Of a stretch of DNA of 64,000 nt, positions 1 through 8,643 are shown in pieces. The DNA comes from Haliscomenobacter hydrossis DSM 1100 (GTDB lineage Bacteria > Bacteroidota > Bacteroidia > Chitinophagales > Saprospiraceae). How positions within the stretch are numbered: position 1 is the first letter of the stretch; every line of letters begins with the position of its first letter. The DNA is taken from the NCBI RefSeq assembly GCF_000212735.1, contig NC_015510.1, positions 6,325,001-6,389,000 on the forward strand. Reading direction: 5' to 3'. The position numbers were made by a program, and so were the translations under genes. The notes under the pieces were generated by a model, which did no database searches, was not told the origin of the DNA, and was given only the letters and a program-made list of their open reading frames with translations.

Positions 1-517
1 ATGCAAGCGTCAGCACATAGGCCATCGGGTCGTTACTTCCACTTTCTAACTCTAAGGTGGGTCTTAGGTTGAACTTTAAAGCCAGACTTTTTGAGCGTAA
101 AATGGAAAATACGGCTGCTACGTCGGTGGAGGAAACAATAGAGCCCAATAGCATACTTTCGTAAACCGTAAAGTCGGTAACATACCAAACGAAAGTTCCA
201 AGTGTCACGGCAGTCAGCAATACGCCCAATGTGGATAAAACAATTCCTTCGGTGAGAACTGGTTTTACCGAAGCCCAATGGGTATCCAGTCCACCCGAAA
301 ACAAAATAAAGTTAAGTGAAACAATACCAATGAATTGTGCGATTTTTGGGTTGTCAAATTGAATGCCGCCAATGCCGTCAGAGCCTGCCAGCATCCCGAT
401 TGCTAAAAAGAGCAATAAAGTAGGGACGCCAAATTTGTATGAAGTTTTACCTACAATAATGCTTACAAATAGCAATATCGAACCAACCAAAAGTATATTT
501 TCAATTGTTAGATTCAT
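1..517 (-). CDS. K+(Na+)/H+ antiporter, CPA1 NhaP2/CvrA-like (5' part; runs off left edge)
   Basis: Inner-membrane cation/proton exchanger that would use the proton gradient to move K+ or Na+. The reading frame is open from an ATG at 517 down to base 1, giving about 172 residues with no stop. It begins MNLTIENILLVGSIL and continues with hydrophobic helices, a GVPTLLLFLAIGMLAGSDG segment, LNFILFSGGLD, a later SSTDVAAVFSIL stretch and ESGSNDPMAYVLTLA. The STDAAA-like and ESGxNDP motifs are typical of the CPA1 (NhaP/CvrA) antiporter core. C-terminal TrkA-type domains, if present, lie outside the window. A TATCTTTG -7 box sits about 25 bases upstream of the start. The 81-codon frame at 33-278 on the same strand is a shadow. 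Family call is firm; the transported ion is not known. Confidence 0.85.
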   Translation of the reverse strand, partial: MNLTIENILLVGSILLFVSIIVGKTSYKFGVPTLLLFLAIGMLAGSDGIGGIQFDNPKIAQFIGIVSLNFILFSGGLDTHWASVKPVLTEGIVLSTLGVLLTAVTLGTFVWYVTDFTVYESMLLGSIVSSTDVAAVFSILRSKSLALKFNLRPTLELESGSNDPMAYVLTLA

Positions 518-541
518 TATTTTTTCTTATATCTGTTTGTG

Positions 542-549
542 CAAAGATA
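542..549 (-). promoter_or_regulatory. Bacteroidota -7 box for the antiporter gene
   Basis: TATCTTTG on the minus strand matches the Bacteroidota -7 consensus TAnnTTTG exactly and lies 25 bases before the antiporter ATG. No good TTG is seen 19-20 bases upstream, so the -33 element is weak or absent. Confidence 0.5.
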
Positions 550-560
550 CCTTATTACTG

Positions 561-1313
561 TTATTCCTCCTTTTTCTGTAAGTTTATCTTGTGAGCAACG
601 GTAAACCTTAAAATGTCCCGGTTGTAAAAATCGCCATTTGGTCTTTGTTGAAACCAATTCAAATACCCAACTTCAAAGCTTAAATTTTGTGAAATGTCAT
701 ATCCTATGCCAGTATAGATCCTATTCTGTTCAAATACATTTTTAGAAATTTTATTGCCCGCATTCAAATGTATCTCGTCACTGACTTTGAGTTTCAGGAA
801 TCTTTTATCCGCTATTTTATACAATGGTATTGTTGCTTGTAGCCTGTAACGAAGCCGGAAATTGCCAAAGTCAAATCCATCTTCCAGCGCTGTTCTTTTC
901 GAGTTTGTGTTGTGGAAAAACCGGGCTTCCGCTCGATATCTATGGTCAATAGTTACTTTCCCTAGTTTTTGTTTGTAGGCAAATTCCAGGTGGGGCCTGA
1001 GTTCAGGAACCGTCAACTTATCCACTGCGTTTGGGTCGTTTGGATTTTGAAGAAACAAGCACATCCCCAAAGATGTCTCCCATCCGCTTGTACCCAACAA
1101 GCGATGAAGGTGAGTTCTGATTAAAAATTGATGTTGTGCAGTCGGGGTAATGTAATGGCGCTCTTGAAGCTCATTTTGAAAATACCATTTTTTATTGATT
1201 TCAAAAGTTGTAAATAATCCATACCACACTAAGTCCTGGTTTGTACTATTTTTTTGCCCGTAGCTATAATTTGCTGCCATGATTAAAAGGGCAATGCTTA
1301 CTACTTTTCTCAT
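561..1313 (-). CDS. DUF2490-like outer-membrane protein
   Basis: Predicted 250-residue exported protein of unknown function. I chose the ATG at 1313 because it opens directly with a Sec signal peptide (MRKVVSIALLIMAANYSYGQ); an upstream ATG at 1346 would add eleven polar residues before it. The mature part alternates aromatic and polar residues in beta-strand style: FQNELQERHYITP, a repeated ..RLRYRLQATIPL.. pattern, and a closing FEVGYLNWFQQRP..RFTVAHKI. This is the look of the DUF2490 family, thought to be small outer-membrane barrels in Bacteroidota and Proteobacteria. It lies between the antiporter and a low-GC block and has no obvious operon partner; its upstream side carries a dispersed repeat. 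Function is unknown. Confidence 0.7.
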   Translation of the reverse strand: MRKVVSIALLIMAANYSYGQKNSTNQDLVWYGLFTTFEINKKWYFQNELQERHYITPTAQHQFLIRTHLHRLLGTSGWETSLGMCLFLQNPNDPNAVDKLTVPELRPHLEFAYKQKLGKVTIDHRYRAEARFFHNTNSKRTALEDGFDFGNFRLRYRLQATIPLYKIADKRFLKLKVSDEIHLNAGNKISKNVFEQNRIYTGIGYDISQNLSFEVGYLNWFQQRPNGDFYNRDILRFTVAHKINLQKKEE

Positions 1314-1344
1314 GCTGATTTTATGTCCGTTATCATAACCGCTC

Positions 1345-1417
1345 ACGCGCTGCGGCTTGGCGAAGTTCTGAAAAAGAATGGAGTGGAGGAAGTTTTTCGG
1401 AACTTCGCAAAGCTGCG
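1345..1417. repeat. Palindromic repeat, copy A of a direct-repeat pair
   Basis: An imperfect inverted repeat: bases 1350-1375 (CTGCGGCTTGGCGAAGTTCT...) pair with 1393-1417 (TTTTTCGGAACTTCGCAAAG...). The left arm, 1345-1381, recurs in the same orientation at 4238-4274 with 34 of 37 bases identical. The two copies bracket the four low-GC genes between them. Confidence 0.75.
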
Positions 1418-1468
1418 GGTGTATAAAAGGCGACCGGAGGGAGAACTTTGTACAAGATCAGGGCTTTC

Positions 1469-1957
1469 TTATGTCGAAGGGTTTGGCTGATTATTTGAAT
1501 GATTCACTACTTTATATAACATTATAAAATTTATTATAGCCATTAACAACATGGGAATCCTTCTATAAATAAAATCAGTTGAAATAAGCCGTTCAATCAA
1601 TTCTAAAGAAAATTTTTTATCAAGCTCAACTTGAATAGGGATTTGAATAGTGATAGTTGAGACAAGGGTAATTAAATTAAAAAATAATGCTAACAAAACC
1701 AGCCACTTGGGTATAACCATCGGCCGAAACCAAAATAATAAAATCTGAGGGATGAAGGATAAAAAAAAGAAAACAACAAATAGCGGAATAATTAGCGTAC
1801 TATCAATTTGATGAAATTTAGGAAATTCATTTGCACCGACCGCACGCCATGTCCTGTAAGCAACCAAGGAATTTACTATACCTCCACCAAAAACATAGAA
1901 GGCTAGCAGAATATATACTGAGAATACAACCGTTGAAACTTTGTTCTTATTAGTCAT
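1469..1957 (-). CDS. Small polytopic membrane protein, unknown function
   Basis: A 162-residue protein with four predicted membrane segments, approximately residues 10-32, 53-76, 84-106 and 132-150, separated by short polar loops. I do not recognise the family. It is AT-rich and Ile/Leu/Phe-rich like the neighbouring accessory genes. A recognisable promoter (TTTG-N20-TATCTTTA at 1982-2013) stands just upstream, so it is probably transcribed on its own rather than from the DoxX-like gene. It could be an accessory membrane protein brought in with the low-GC block; no catalytic motif is seen. Confidence 0.55.
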   Translation of the reverse strand: MTNKNKVSTVVFSVYILLAFYVFGGGIVNSLVAYRTWRAVGANEFPKFHQIDSTLIIPLFVVFFFLSFIPQILLFWFRPMVIPKWLVLLALFFNLITLVSTITIQIPIQVELDKKFSLELIERLISTDFIYRRIPMLLMAIINFIMLYKVVNHSNNQPNPST

Positions 1958-1981
1958 TTTATGATTTTTAACGCAGCTTGG

Positions 1982-2013
1982 TAAAGATAAACCAGGAGTA
2001 CTAAATCTCCAAA
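1982..2013 (-). promoter_or_regulatory. Promoter of the 162-residue membrane protein gene
   Basis: On the minus strand TTTG (2010-2013) and TATCTTTA (1982-1989) are about 20 bases apart, one mismatch from the Bacteroidota TTG-N19-TAnnTTTG form, 25 bases before the ATG. Confidence 0.5.
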
Positions 2014-2065
2014 CAGTTGTAATCTTTCATTTTATCTATCTAATAATGAATAGTTTGGTCTCCTT

Positions 2066-2716
2066 TCATTTCTTTGCAAGTTGAGTAACAACCGTGATCA
2101 CCCAAATCAAGAGCATCCCAACAGCACTCAATAACACAAAATTTACTGGCATCGACTTGTCGGGTAATGGATTGCCACTCATCGCATATCGCAGCAAAAC
2201 GACGATAAAAAAGTACAATAGGCCTACATACGTCCAAACCCTCCGGGTAGAAAACTCAGCATTATTGTCCAGGTAATGTTGAGGTTTAGGCAAGGCGATG
2301 AATTTGAGTTTATTCCAGTCCCACAACAGCAGGTAAATGTTCCCAAGCAGCATTAAAAAAGTGATGATTTGAATACTGGCCGATTCAAACGAAAGGGTGA
2401 TGATGAAAATATTGAGTACGATGCTGAAAAATGCAACCGCCCCTAAGGTGCTGAAAACTTGAGACATCAACAGAAAACCGGCAATCAACTGTCCCCAGCC
2501 GATAAAATGCCAATACATTTCTGCCTGATACATGGCTTCGAAGAAGTGAGCTAGTGAACCACTCGCTGTACTTGCACCGGGTTCAGGCACAAACCTTTTT
2601 CCTTGAATCTTAAAAACACTCGCATAAACGAAAGAAGCCCCCAACAAATAGCGCAGCGAAATGGTGAAAATTTGGAGGATTCTATATTGTTTTAGTGTTG
2701 AAATGAGTTGTTCCAT
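2066..2716 (-). CDS. DoxX-like integral membrane protein
   Basis: A 216-residue inner-membrane protein with about five or six hydrophobic segments. The first reads FTISLRYLLGASFVYASVFKI, the form of opening helix seen in DoxX/DoxD-like proteins (GxxFxxxGxxKxxG-like). It is followed by helices around residues 70-95 (FIGWGQLIAGFLLMSQVF), 95-115, 118-135, 158-178 and 190-212. DoxX-type proteins have been linked to quinol or thiol redox chemistry, but here no redox cysteines are visible and the role is unknown. The methyltransferase gene ends 35 bases upstream, so the two may be co-transcribed. The family call is moderate. Confidence 0.5.
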   Translation of the reverse strand: MEQLISTLKQYRILQIFTISLRYLLGASFVYASVFKIQGKRFVPEPGASTASGSLAHFFEAMYQAEMYWHFIGWGQLIAGFLLMSQVFSTLGAVAFFSIVLNIFIITLSFESASIQIITFLMLLGNIYLLLWDWNKLKFIALPKPQHYLDNNAEFSTRRVWTYVGLLYFFIVVLLRYAMSGNPLPDKSMPVNFVLLSAVGMLLIWVITVVTQLAKK

Positions 2717-2751
2717 GTTGATTTATGACTCCTGTTCATCCAAACCTCGCT

Positions 2752-3522
2752 CTAGTTTACTCGTTGAATATACTTAATCCAGTTTCCAAAGTTAATGGTT
2801 TTAGTCGTATCGGCATGGTCAAAAAACAAAGTAAGTTCTTGGTCTAACCAATGTTCAACTTCCTCGTAAGTCGTTTGGTTTTGCTCCACTGCTGCAATGA
2901 TGTTACTCTGGGTTGTAAAGTATAAAGCAAGTTGCTTTTTGTTGAAGGCAACGGCATTTTTAAATTTTTCCTCGCCTACAACATTGAAATTCTTTGGCTG
3001 TAGATTTTCATTCGTCCAGGCATAAGCGTTGTTGCGCGGTGGCGAAGGAAACTTTTGCAAATAAACCTGTAGAAACCAATGGGGGAAGTTGGCACTACCG
3101 TGCATTTCAGCAATAAAGTGATTCTCGTAAAGCACGAGCCAGGATTTACTTTTTAAAAGCCGGTTCGCTTCTATTAAGAATTGGTCAATGTCAAACCAGT
3201 GCACACCCGAGCTAACGGTAATCAAATCAAAGGTATTGCCCTCAAAAGGTTGCTGTTCTGCTGATGCCAAAGCATAGTGTATGTTGTCTTTTTCCAGGGC
3301 ATGGTTCAACATCTCTGGTGATGCATCTGTCCCGTAAACATCTTTTGCAATTTCGAAAAGTGCTTTGGTGGAAAGCCCAGTCCCACAAGCAATGTCTAAT
3401 GCTTTATCCAGTTTATGGTCAATTTTTATAAAGTCCTTGATGTGTTTGATGGTATTGCCGTGAAAATCAGGTCGTCCCTTGGCATATCTTTCCGCTGCTG
3501 TTTTTGGATTAAAGTAGTTCAT
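2752..3522 (-). CDS. Class I SAM-dependent methyltransferase
   Basis: A 256-residue cytoplasmic Rossmann-fold methyltransferase (Methyltransf_11/25-like). S-adenosylmethionine binding is shown by motif I LDIACGTGLST (about residues 42-52), the acidic end of strand beta2 in VYGTDASPEML, and the post-motif region ASAEQQPFEGNTFDLITVSSGVHWF, where the ..FDLI.. strand and HWF resemble ubiE/trans-aconitate methyltransferase-like enzymes. The C-terminal half (ENHFIAEMHGSANFPHWF...) would form the substrate cap; the substrate cannot be deduced. It sits 35 bases upstream of the DoxX-like gene within the low-GC block. Confidence 0.8.
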   Translation of the reverse strand: MNYFNPKTAAERYAKGRPDFHGNTIKHIKDFIKIDHKLDKALDIACGTGLSTKALFEIAKDVYGTDASPEMLNHALEKDNIHYALASAEQQPFEGNTFDLITVSSGVHWFDIDQFLIEANRLLKSKSWLVLYENHFIAEMHGSANFPHWFLQVYLQKFPSPPRNNAYAWTNENLQPKNFNVVGEEKFKNAVAFNKKQLALYFTTQSNIIAAVEQNQTTYEEVEHWLDQELTLFFDHADTTKTINFGNWIKYIQRVN

Positions 3523-3593
3523 AGAGGTTTGGTTGTTGGGGTGTTAGGTTGCCTGGTCGCTCATGTTTTGAAAACGTGCTGTTAGATGATGGA

Positions 3594-4136
3594 TTATTTC
3601 CAGTAGCTATTTAGATATTTATCAATTTGTATTTTGTCTCTCAAGTCGAATAATTCCAAACTATTCCAGTCAATCAACACCATTTCACATTCTTCACCTA
3701 AATCATACAAGGCTAATTTAATTAAATCACATTGTCTAACTGAAACAATCGAACTAATTGACAGCCAAATATTTTTTACAAACTCGTCTTCCGTGTCAAA
3801 AAAGACCGTGAAGTTTGAGAAGCCATACGCTTTGGTTAGTCCAGTTTCGCAGTCAAGGATTTTATGACTGTCATAATTAATGCTTTTTGCCTTTTCAAAT
3901 TCAAAACCTGTCAACAGCTTCTCTAAATAATCAGTTCTGATTTCTTCGGAAAAAGTCGATACAGGCATTTGTCCTCGTCCAAATGTCTCTGTAAATCCGA
4001 AACCTGTTCTTGAATTATTTGCAAGGTCGCTTATTTGTCCAATGGTCTTTAATATGTATTCCTTATTTTCAAATGGAACAATTTCAATTTGACAATAATC
4101 ATCCTCCCAAAATAAAGGTAAATAATTTTGAGCCAT
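3594..4136 (-). CDS. Hypothetical protein, 180 residues
   Basis: Predicted cytoplasmic protein with no signal peptide or membrane segment. I chose ATG 4136 (MAQNYLPLFWEDDYCQIEIV) over the upstream ATG at 4166, because the extra MTKDCPKNKI looks non-conserved. The body is rich in acidic and aromatic residues (GFGFTETFGRGQMP, FDTEDEFVKNIWLSISSI, LYDLGEECEMVLIDWNSLELFDL). It resembles small stand-alone proteins seen in Bacteroidota accessory regions, but I cannot assign a family. It is AT-rich, on the same strand as the methyltransferase and 71 bases upstream of it. A function should not be inferred. Confidence 0.55.
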   Translation of the reverse strand: MAQNYLPLFWEDDYCQIEIVPFENKEYILKTIGQISDLANNSRTGFGFTETFGRGQMPVSTFSEEIRTDYLEKLLTGFEFEKAKSINYDSHKILDCETGLTKAYGFSNFTVFFDTEDEFVKNIWLSISSIVSVRQCDLIKLALYDLGEECEMVLIDWNSLELFDLRDKIQIDKYLNSYWK

Positions 4137-4237
4137 AATCTTATTTTTTGGACAGTCCTTTGTCAAAATATTTTGAAAACTTCCAATTGTTTAATTATTT
4201 ATATGTCTTGTTTGCAGTAGGTCGAATATTGCAGTTA

Positions 4238-4274
4238 ACGCGCTGCGGCTTTGCGAAGTTCCGAAAAATAATGG
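4238..4274. repeat. Direct repeat, copy B
   Basis: Begins ACGCGCTGCGGCTTTGCGAA and differs from 1345-1381 at three positions. Unlike copy A, the right palindrome arm is not present; instead a different hairpin-like segment follows (GTGCGCAG...CTGTGCGCAC). Confidence 0.7.
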
Positions 4275-4341
4275 TGCGCAGCGAGCCTTTTGTTCAAAAC
4301 GGAACTGTGCGCACCTGTTGCTTTCGTTGGGTAAAGCTATT

Positions 4342-4464
4342 CTACTTTTGATCCAATAGATTGAACGGGTTCTTGATTTCTAAAACGCCATCAATCAATT
4401 GCCCATGGCGCAAATTCCCAGAGTAAACCAGCACATTGGTATCCAGAAAATTTTTATCGCTCAT
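4342..4464 (-). pseudogene. PIN-domain (VapC-like) toxin with internal deletion
   Basis: A 40-codon frame overlapping the end of the upstream antitoxin gene by 11 bases, the usual arrangement for vapBC. It starts MSDKNFLDTNVLVYS, the N-terminus of a PIN-domain nuclease including its first metal-binding Asp. It then jumps straight to NLRHGQLIDGVLEIKNPF, which matches the conserved C-terminal end of the same family (..L.HGQ.IEG..I.NPF). About 80-90 central residues, with the remaining acidic catalytic residues, are missing, and the frame is preserved across the join. The product cannot be an active nuclease. Read directly from the minus strand; ATG at 4464, TAG at 4342. Confidence 0.75.
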
Positions 4465-4651
4465 TGGCCTCTTCGCGATTAAACTTAAACCCGCGAGTAT
4501 CCAAACGTATCGCCGTGAATTTTTTCTGTTCAGGCACTAGACGCTTGGGTTCGTCTTCGGTAATTGGAACAAAACGAATCACTTTCAGCTGTTCCAATTC
4601 GCGCAGTAGATTCAATGCGTGTAGGTCAAAAACTTCAATGGTGACAGTCAT
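4454..4651 (-). CDS. Antitoxin of a decayed vapBC-type module
   Basis: A 65-residue protein (MTVTIEVFDLHALNLLRELE...) that precedes and overlaps the PIN-toxin remnant, which identifies it as the cognate antitoxin. The N-terminal half is hydrophobic heptad-like (LHALNLLRELEQL), the middle is RFVPITEDEPKRL, and the C-terminal tail is basic (FTAIRLDTRGFKFNREEANE), likely the toxin-wrapping tail. No ribbon-helix-helix or AbrB fold is obvious. A promoter lies just upstream (4669-4699). The antitoxin is intact although its toxin is not. Confidence 0.65.
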   Translation of the reverse strand: MTVTIEVFDLHALNLLRELEQLKVIRFVPITEDEPKRLVPEQKKFTAIRLDTRGFKFNREEANER

Positions 4652-4668
4652 ATTTAAAGCTTATGCTA

Positions 4669-4699
4669 CAAAAATAAATGAAAAATAACTAAAGAGCAA
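4669..4699 (-). promoter_or_regulatory. Promoter of the antitoxin gene
   Basis: TTG (4697-4699) and TATTTTTG (4669-4676) on the minus strand, 20 bases apart, fit the Bacteroidota consensus; the ATG follows 17 bases later. Confidence 0.55.
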
Positions 4700-4764
4700 G
4701 TGGCTAAAAGAAATGTGTCAAAAACGCTCTTTCGAGGTGCAATCGGACAGGGTTGTCCCGCTTG

Positions 4765-5538
4765 CTACCCCAACACCATCTCCACAAACTCCGCCGTACT
4801 CTCCGCCACCTTCGGATTGTGCGTTAGTGCCTTGATGTACGCGCTCCCAATAATCGCCCCATTGGCGTACTGGCAAGCCGTTGCAAAAGTCTCGTGATTC
4901 GAAATCCCGAACCCGATCAGGCGTTTGTTTTTCAGTTGCATGTCGTTGATGCGGTTGAAATAGGCCAATTGAGTATCGGTGATGTCACTTTTGGCGCCGG
5001 TGATGGACGAACTCGACACCATGTAGATGAAACCGTGCGTCAGTTCATCTATCTTGCGGATGCGCTCGGGTTCCGTTTGGGGGGTGATCAGGAAACTCAC
5101 CGCCAGCCCCAGCGATTCCACGATGTCTTTGAAATACGTTTCATACTCGAACAAGGGTAAATCCGGCAAGATCAAGCCATCGACGCCCACTTCGGCTGCT
5201 TTTTCAAAAAAGGCCCGTTCGCCATATTGCATCACCTGGTTGAAATAGCCCATCATGATCAGGGGCATTTCGGTTTTTTTGCGCACTGCCGCTAGTTGTT
5301 CAAACAGCAGGGGCAAGGTCATGCCGTTTTCCAGCGCTGCGGTTCCACTTTCCTGGATGGTTGGCCCGTCGGCGAGTGGGTCGGAATAAGGCATGCCCAC
5401 TTCCACCAAATCCACGCCCGCTTTTTCGAGCGAAAGGATGATCTCTTCGGTGTCATTCACTCCCGGATAACCCGCGGTGAAGTATATGTTGAGTACGTTT
5501 TTGTCCTTGTTTTGGAACAATTTTTCGATTCTGTTCAT
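4765..5538 (-). CDS. trpA: Tryptophan synthase alpha chain
   Basis: Cleaves indole-3-glycerol phosphate to indole and glyceraldehyde 3-phosphate, passing indole to TrpB in the alpha2-beta2 complex. It is 257 residues, normal for the family. I use ATG 5538 (MNRIEKLFQ), which gives the canonical start; the open frame upstream to 5634 is repeat sequence. Visible motifs are NIYFTAGYPG near the N-terminus, VDLVEVGMPYSDPLADGPTI with the two acid catalysts (the E of VEVG and the D of PLAD), GLILPDLPLFE, and IYMVSSSSITGAK followed by LIGFGISNHE for phosphate binding. It is the last gene of the leftward trp operon, separated from trpB by a 205-base inverted repeat. Confidence 0.97.
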   Translation of the reverse strand: MNRIEKLFQNKDKNVLNIYFTAGYPGVNDTEEIILSLEKAGVDLVEVGMPYSDPLADGPTIQESGTAALENGMTLPLLFEQLAAVRKKTEMPLIMMGYFNQVMQYGERAFFEKAAEVGVDGLILPDLPLFEYETYFKDIVESLGLAVSFLITPQTEPERIRKIDELTHGFIYMVSSSSITGAKSDITDTQLAYFNRINDMQLKNKRLIGFGISNHETFATACQYANGAIIGSAYIKALTHNPKVAESTAEFVEMVLG

Positions 5539-5548
5539 TGGTAAAAAA

Positions 5549-5753
5549 GTTGAGAAGGTTGAGAAGTTGAGAAGGTTGAGGCTACCGCGAGCGACATGGC
5601 TACCGCAAGGCATAAATGATGTCGCAAGATTCATCTAATGGTATTGGAGTTGAATTAGGCTGTAGCATCGTTTGATTTCCTCCGCTCGTTCCATGTAACC
5701 TGCGGTAGCCATGTCGCTAGCCTCAACCTTCTCAACTCCTCAACTTTCTCAAC
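5549..5753. repeat. Large inverted repeat between trpB and trpA
   Basis: Left arm 5549-5607 and right arm 5701-5753 are near-complementary. Read on the same strand, both give a run of GTTGAGAAG/GTTGAGG units followed by a GCGACATGGCTACCGCA segment. About 93 bases of unique sequence separate the arms. No ORF with sense is inside. It fills almost the whole trpB-trpA gap. Confidence 0.8.
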
Positions 5754-5757
5754 CCAG

Positions 5758-6930
<1,173 letters not shown>

Positions 6931-6935
6931 GATGA

Positions 6936-7595
6936 TTATTGATTTAGTACTTGAATAAATCGTTGGATGGAAGCAATGTCTTTGAGTCCGGGAGCAGTTT
7001 CAAACTTGCTGTTGATGTCAACCCCGGCCAGCATCGGGTGTTTGAGGCGTTTGATGGCTTCCGCAGATTCTTCCGCAATGCCTCCACTGAGGAAAAAAGG
7101 CACCTCGCCCTGGTATTTTTCCAATAAACTCCAGTCGAATTGTTCACCGTTGCCGCCAAAAGAAGCCCCTTTGGTATCGAACAAAAAGTACTTGCAATAC
7201 GGCTCGTAGGCTTTTACGGTTTCAAAATCGAAGTTGGCATCCACACTGAAAGCTTTGATGATCGCAGCGCGGCGAATGCTGCTGAAACTCCACAAACTAA
7301 AGAGTTCCATACAATATTCCGCCCGCTCACTGCCGTGCAATTGGATGTAGTCCAACTCATAATCGTGGACCTTGTTGAGGACGTCCTCCAATTCTGAATT
7401 GACAAAAACCCCCACCCGGGCAATACTTTTAAGTGCCTGCGGGGATTCTTTGGCCAGCCATTTTTCCAGCTTTTTGTTGGCGGCGGCAAAGCGGGGCGAA
7501 AGTGGATAAAAAATGAAGCCAATGAAGTCGATGGGGACTTGACTCAGGGCCACAATGTTTTCCATATCGCGCATACCGCATACTTTGACTCTCAT
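6936..7595 (-). CDS. trpF: Phosphoribosylanthranilate isomerase
   Basis: Amadori isomerisation of phosphoribosylanthranilate to CdRP. It has 219 residues and a TIM barrel. MRVKVCGMRD carries the general-base Cys near the N-terminus, and GVDINSKFETAPGLKD carries the catalytic Asp. FFLSGGI forms the phosphate-binding turn, and YIQLHGSE is the conserved QLHG strand. It is a stand-alone enzyme, not fused to TrpC as in enterics. It stands 5 bases before trpB; the gap to trpC upstream holds a palindromic repeat. Confidence 0.95.
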   Translation of the reverse strand: MRVKVCGMRDMENIVALSQVPIDFIGFIFYPLSPRFAAANKKLEKWLAKESPQALKSIARVGVFVNSELEDVLNKVHDYELDYIQLHGSERAEYCMELFSLWSFSSIRRAAIIKAFSVDANFDFETVKAYEPYCKYFLFDTKGASFGGNGEQFDWSLLEKYQGEVPFFLSGGIAEESAEAIKRLKHPMLAGVDINSKFETAPGLKDIASIQRFIQVLNQ

Positions 7596-7631
7596 ATCGT
7601 TTGGCTTTCAGATTTTATTCACCACGGGTTT

Positions 7632-7711
7632 TGTTCACCACAGATTCACACAGATTCACACAGATTAATTTAAAAAAATCTGTGCGAATCTGTGCGAATC
7701 TGTGGTGAACA
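7632..7711. repeat. Palindrome of CACAGATT units between trpC and trpF
   Basis: A 35-base arm (7632-7666) made of tandem CACAGATTCA units, a 10-base AT-rich loop, then the complementary arm (7677-7711) of GAATCTGTGC units. A half copy with the same unit occurs at 27998-28030 upstream of pobA. Confidence 0.85.
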
Positions 7712-7756
7712 TAAAAATGTAATTTGTGGTGAACATAAAAAGCAGCGAAGCTGCGG

Positions 7757-8560
7757 TTAAAAACTTACTTGTGGTAAACTGTTCAGACTTTGCACAAATT
7801 CGGCAAAGCGTTGCTGGGGTTCTGGATCACTCATGAAGTATTCTCCAATCAAAAAACCTTGGAAACCAACCTGTTTTAACTCCTGGATGGTTTGGGGATT
7901 GTTGATGCCACTTTCTGAAATCTTCAGGAATTCCGCCGGAATCTGATCAAAAAGATCGATAGAGGTTTGTACACTGACCTCAAAATTCTTCAAATTGCGG
8001 TTGTTGACACCCACTATGTCGACCTCTGGGCAGAGTTTTGCCAATTGATCCCCCGAATGGATTTCCATCAACACTTCCAAACCCAGCGATTTGGCGGTTT
8101 TGGCCAAACTGCGCAGTTGATCCGCTTCCAGGCACTCGGCAATCAAGAGGATGACGTCGGCACCCATGGCCCTGGCTTCAAATACCTGGTAGTCGTGCAC
8201 CATAAAATCCTTGCGCAACACTGGAATTTGATTGGCCTCGCGCCCCGCAATCAGGTCGGCAGTGCTGCCACCAAAAAACTGCTCATCGGTCAGGATGGAC
8301 AAGCCCGAGGCACCCGCATCGGCGTAACCTTTGGTCACCGTAGCCGCATCTGCACGGGTATTGATGTCGCCCTTGGAAGGGGACCGGCGTTTGAATTCCG
8401 CAATGATGCCCGTGCGTTCAGGATGCAGCAGCGACTCGCGCAACGAATAGGTCTGCCGCCCAAAGTAGGGGCTTTTTTCCAATATGCTGATGGGCGTCAT
8501 GGCACTGCGCTCCGCTATTTCAATGTGCTTGTGGGCAACGATTTTGTCGAGAATGTTCAT
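7757..8560 (-). CDS. trpC: Indole-3-glycerol phosphate synthase
   Basis: Ring closure and decarboxylation of CdRP to indole-3-glycerol phosphate. It has 267 residues and is monofunctional. The family start MNILDKIVAHKHIEIAERS is present. AEFKRRSPSKGDIN holds the catalytic Lys and the phosphate-binding residues, VLRKDFMVHDYQ the second Lys, VGVNNRNLKNFEV the conserved NNR(D/N)L strand, and ISESGI plus FLIGEYFM the C-terminal phosphate cup. It is in the trp operon, with repeats filling both gaps. Confidence 0.97.
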   Translation of the reverse strand: MNILDKIVAHKHIEIAERSAMTPISILEKSPYFGRQTYSLRESLLHPERTGIIAEFKRRSPSKGDINTRADAATVTKGYADAGASGLSILTDEQFFGGSTADLIAGREANQIPVLRKDFMVHDYQVFEARAMGADVILLIAECLEADQLRSLAKTAKSLGLEVLMEIHSGDQLAKLCPEVDIVGVNNRNLKNFEVSVQTSIDLFDQIPAEFLKISESGINNPQTIQELKQVGFQGFLIGEYFMSDPEPQQRFAEFVQSLNSLPQVSF

Positions 8561-8567
8561 TTCTTTG

Positions 8568-8643
8568 AGGGTTCGGGGGTTTGGAGGTTCGGGGGTTCGA
8601 GGGCCCGGAGCACAACCCCCGAACCCTCGAACTCCCGAACCCT
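8568..8643. repeat. GGTTCGGGGG palindrome (family R3) between trpD and trpC
   Basis: Left arm with repeated AGGGTTCGGGGGTT units and right arm with CCCCCGAACCCT units around a GGGCCC centre. The trpD stop codon TAG is the first three bases of the element's TAGGGTTCG end. A second copy is at 12594-12670. Confidence 0.85.

Noticed and set aside
33-278. 81-codon minus-strand frame at the left edge
   Set aside because: It is out of frame with the antiporter gene, which covers the same bases with clear CPA1 motifs.
3523-3593. attC-like site between the methyltransferase and the 180-residue gene
   Set aside because: ATCTAAC and CCTAAC both occur, but in the same orientation with no facing GTTRRRY or central hairpin.
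7632-7711. Tandem CACAGATT units as a CRISPR array
   Set aside because: Units are about 10 bases with no spacers and form one palindrome; no cas genes are present.
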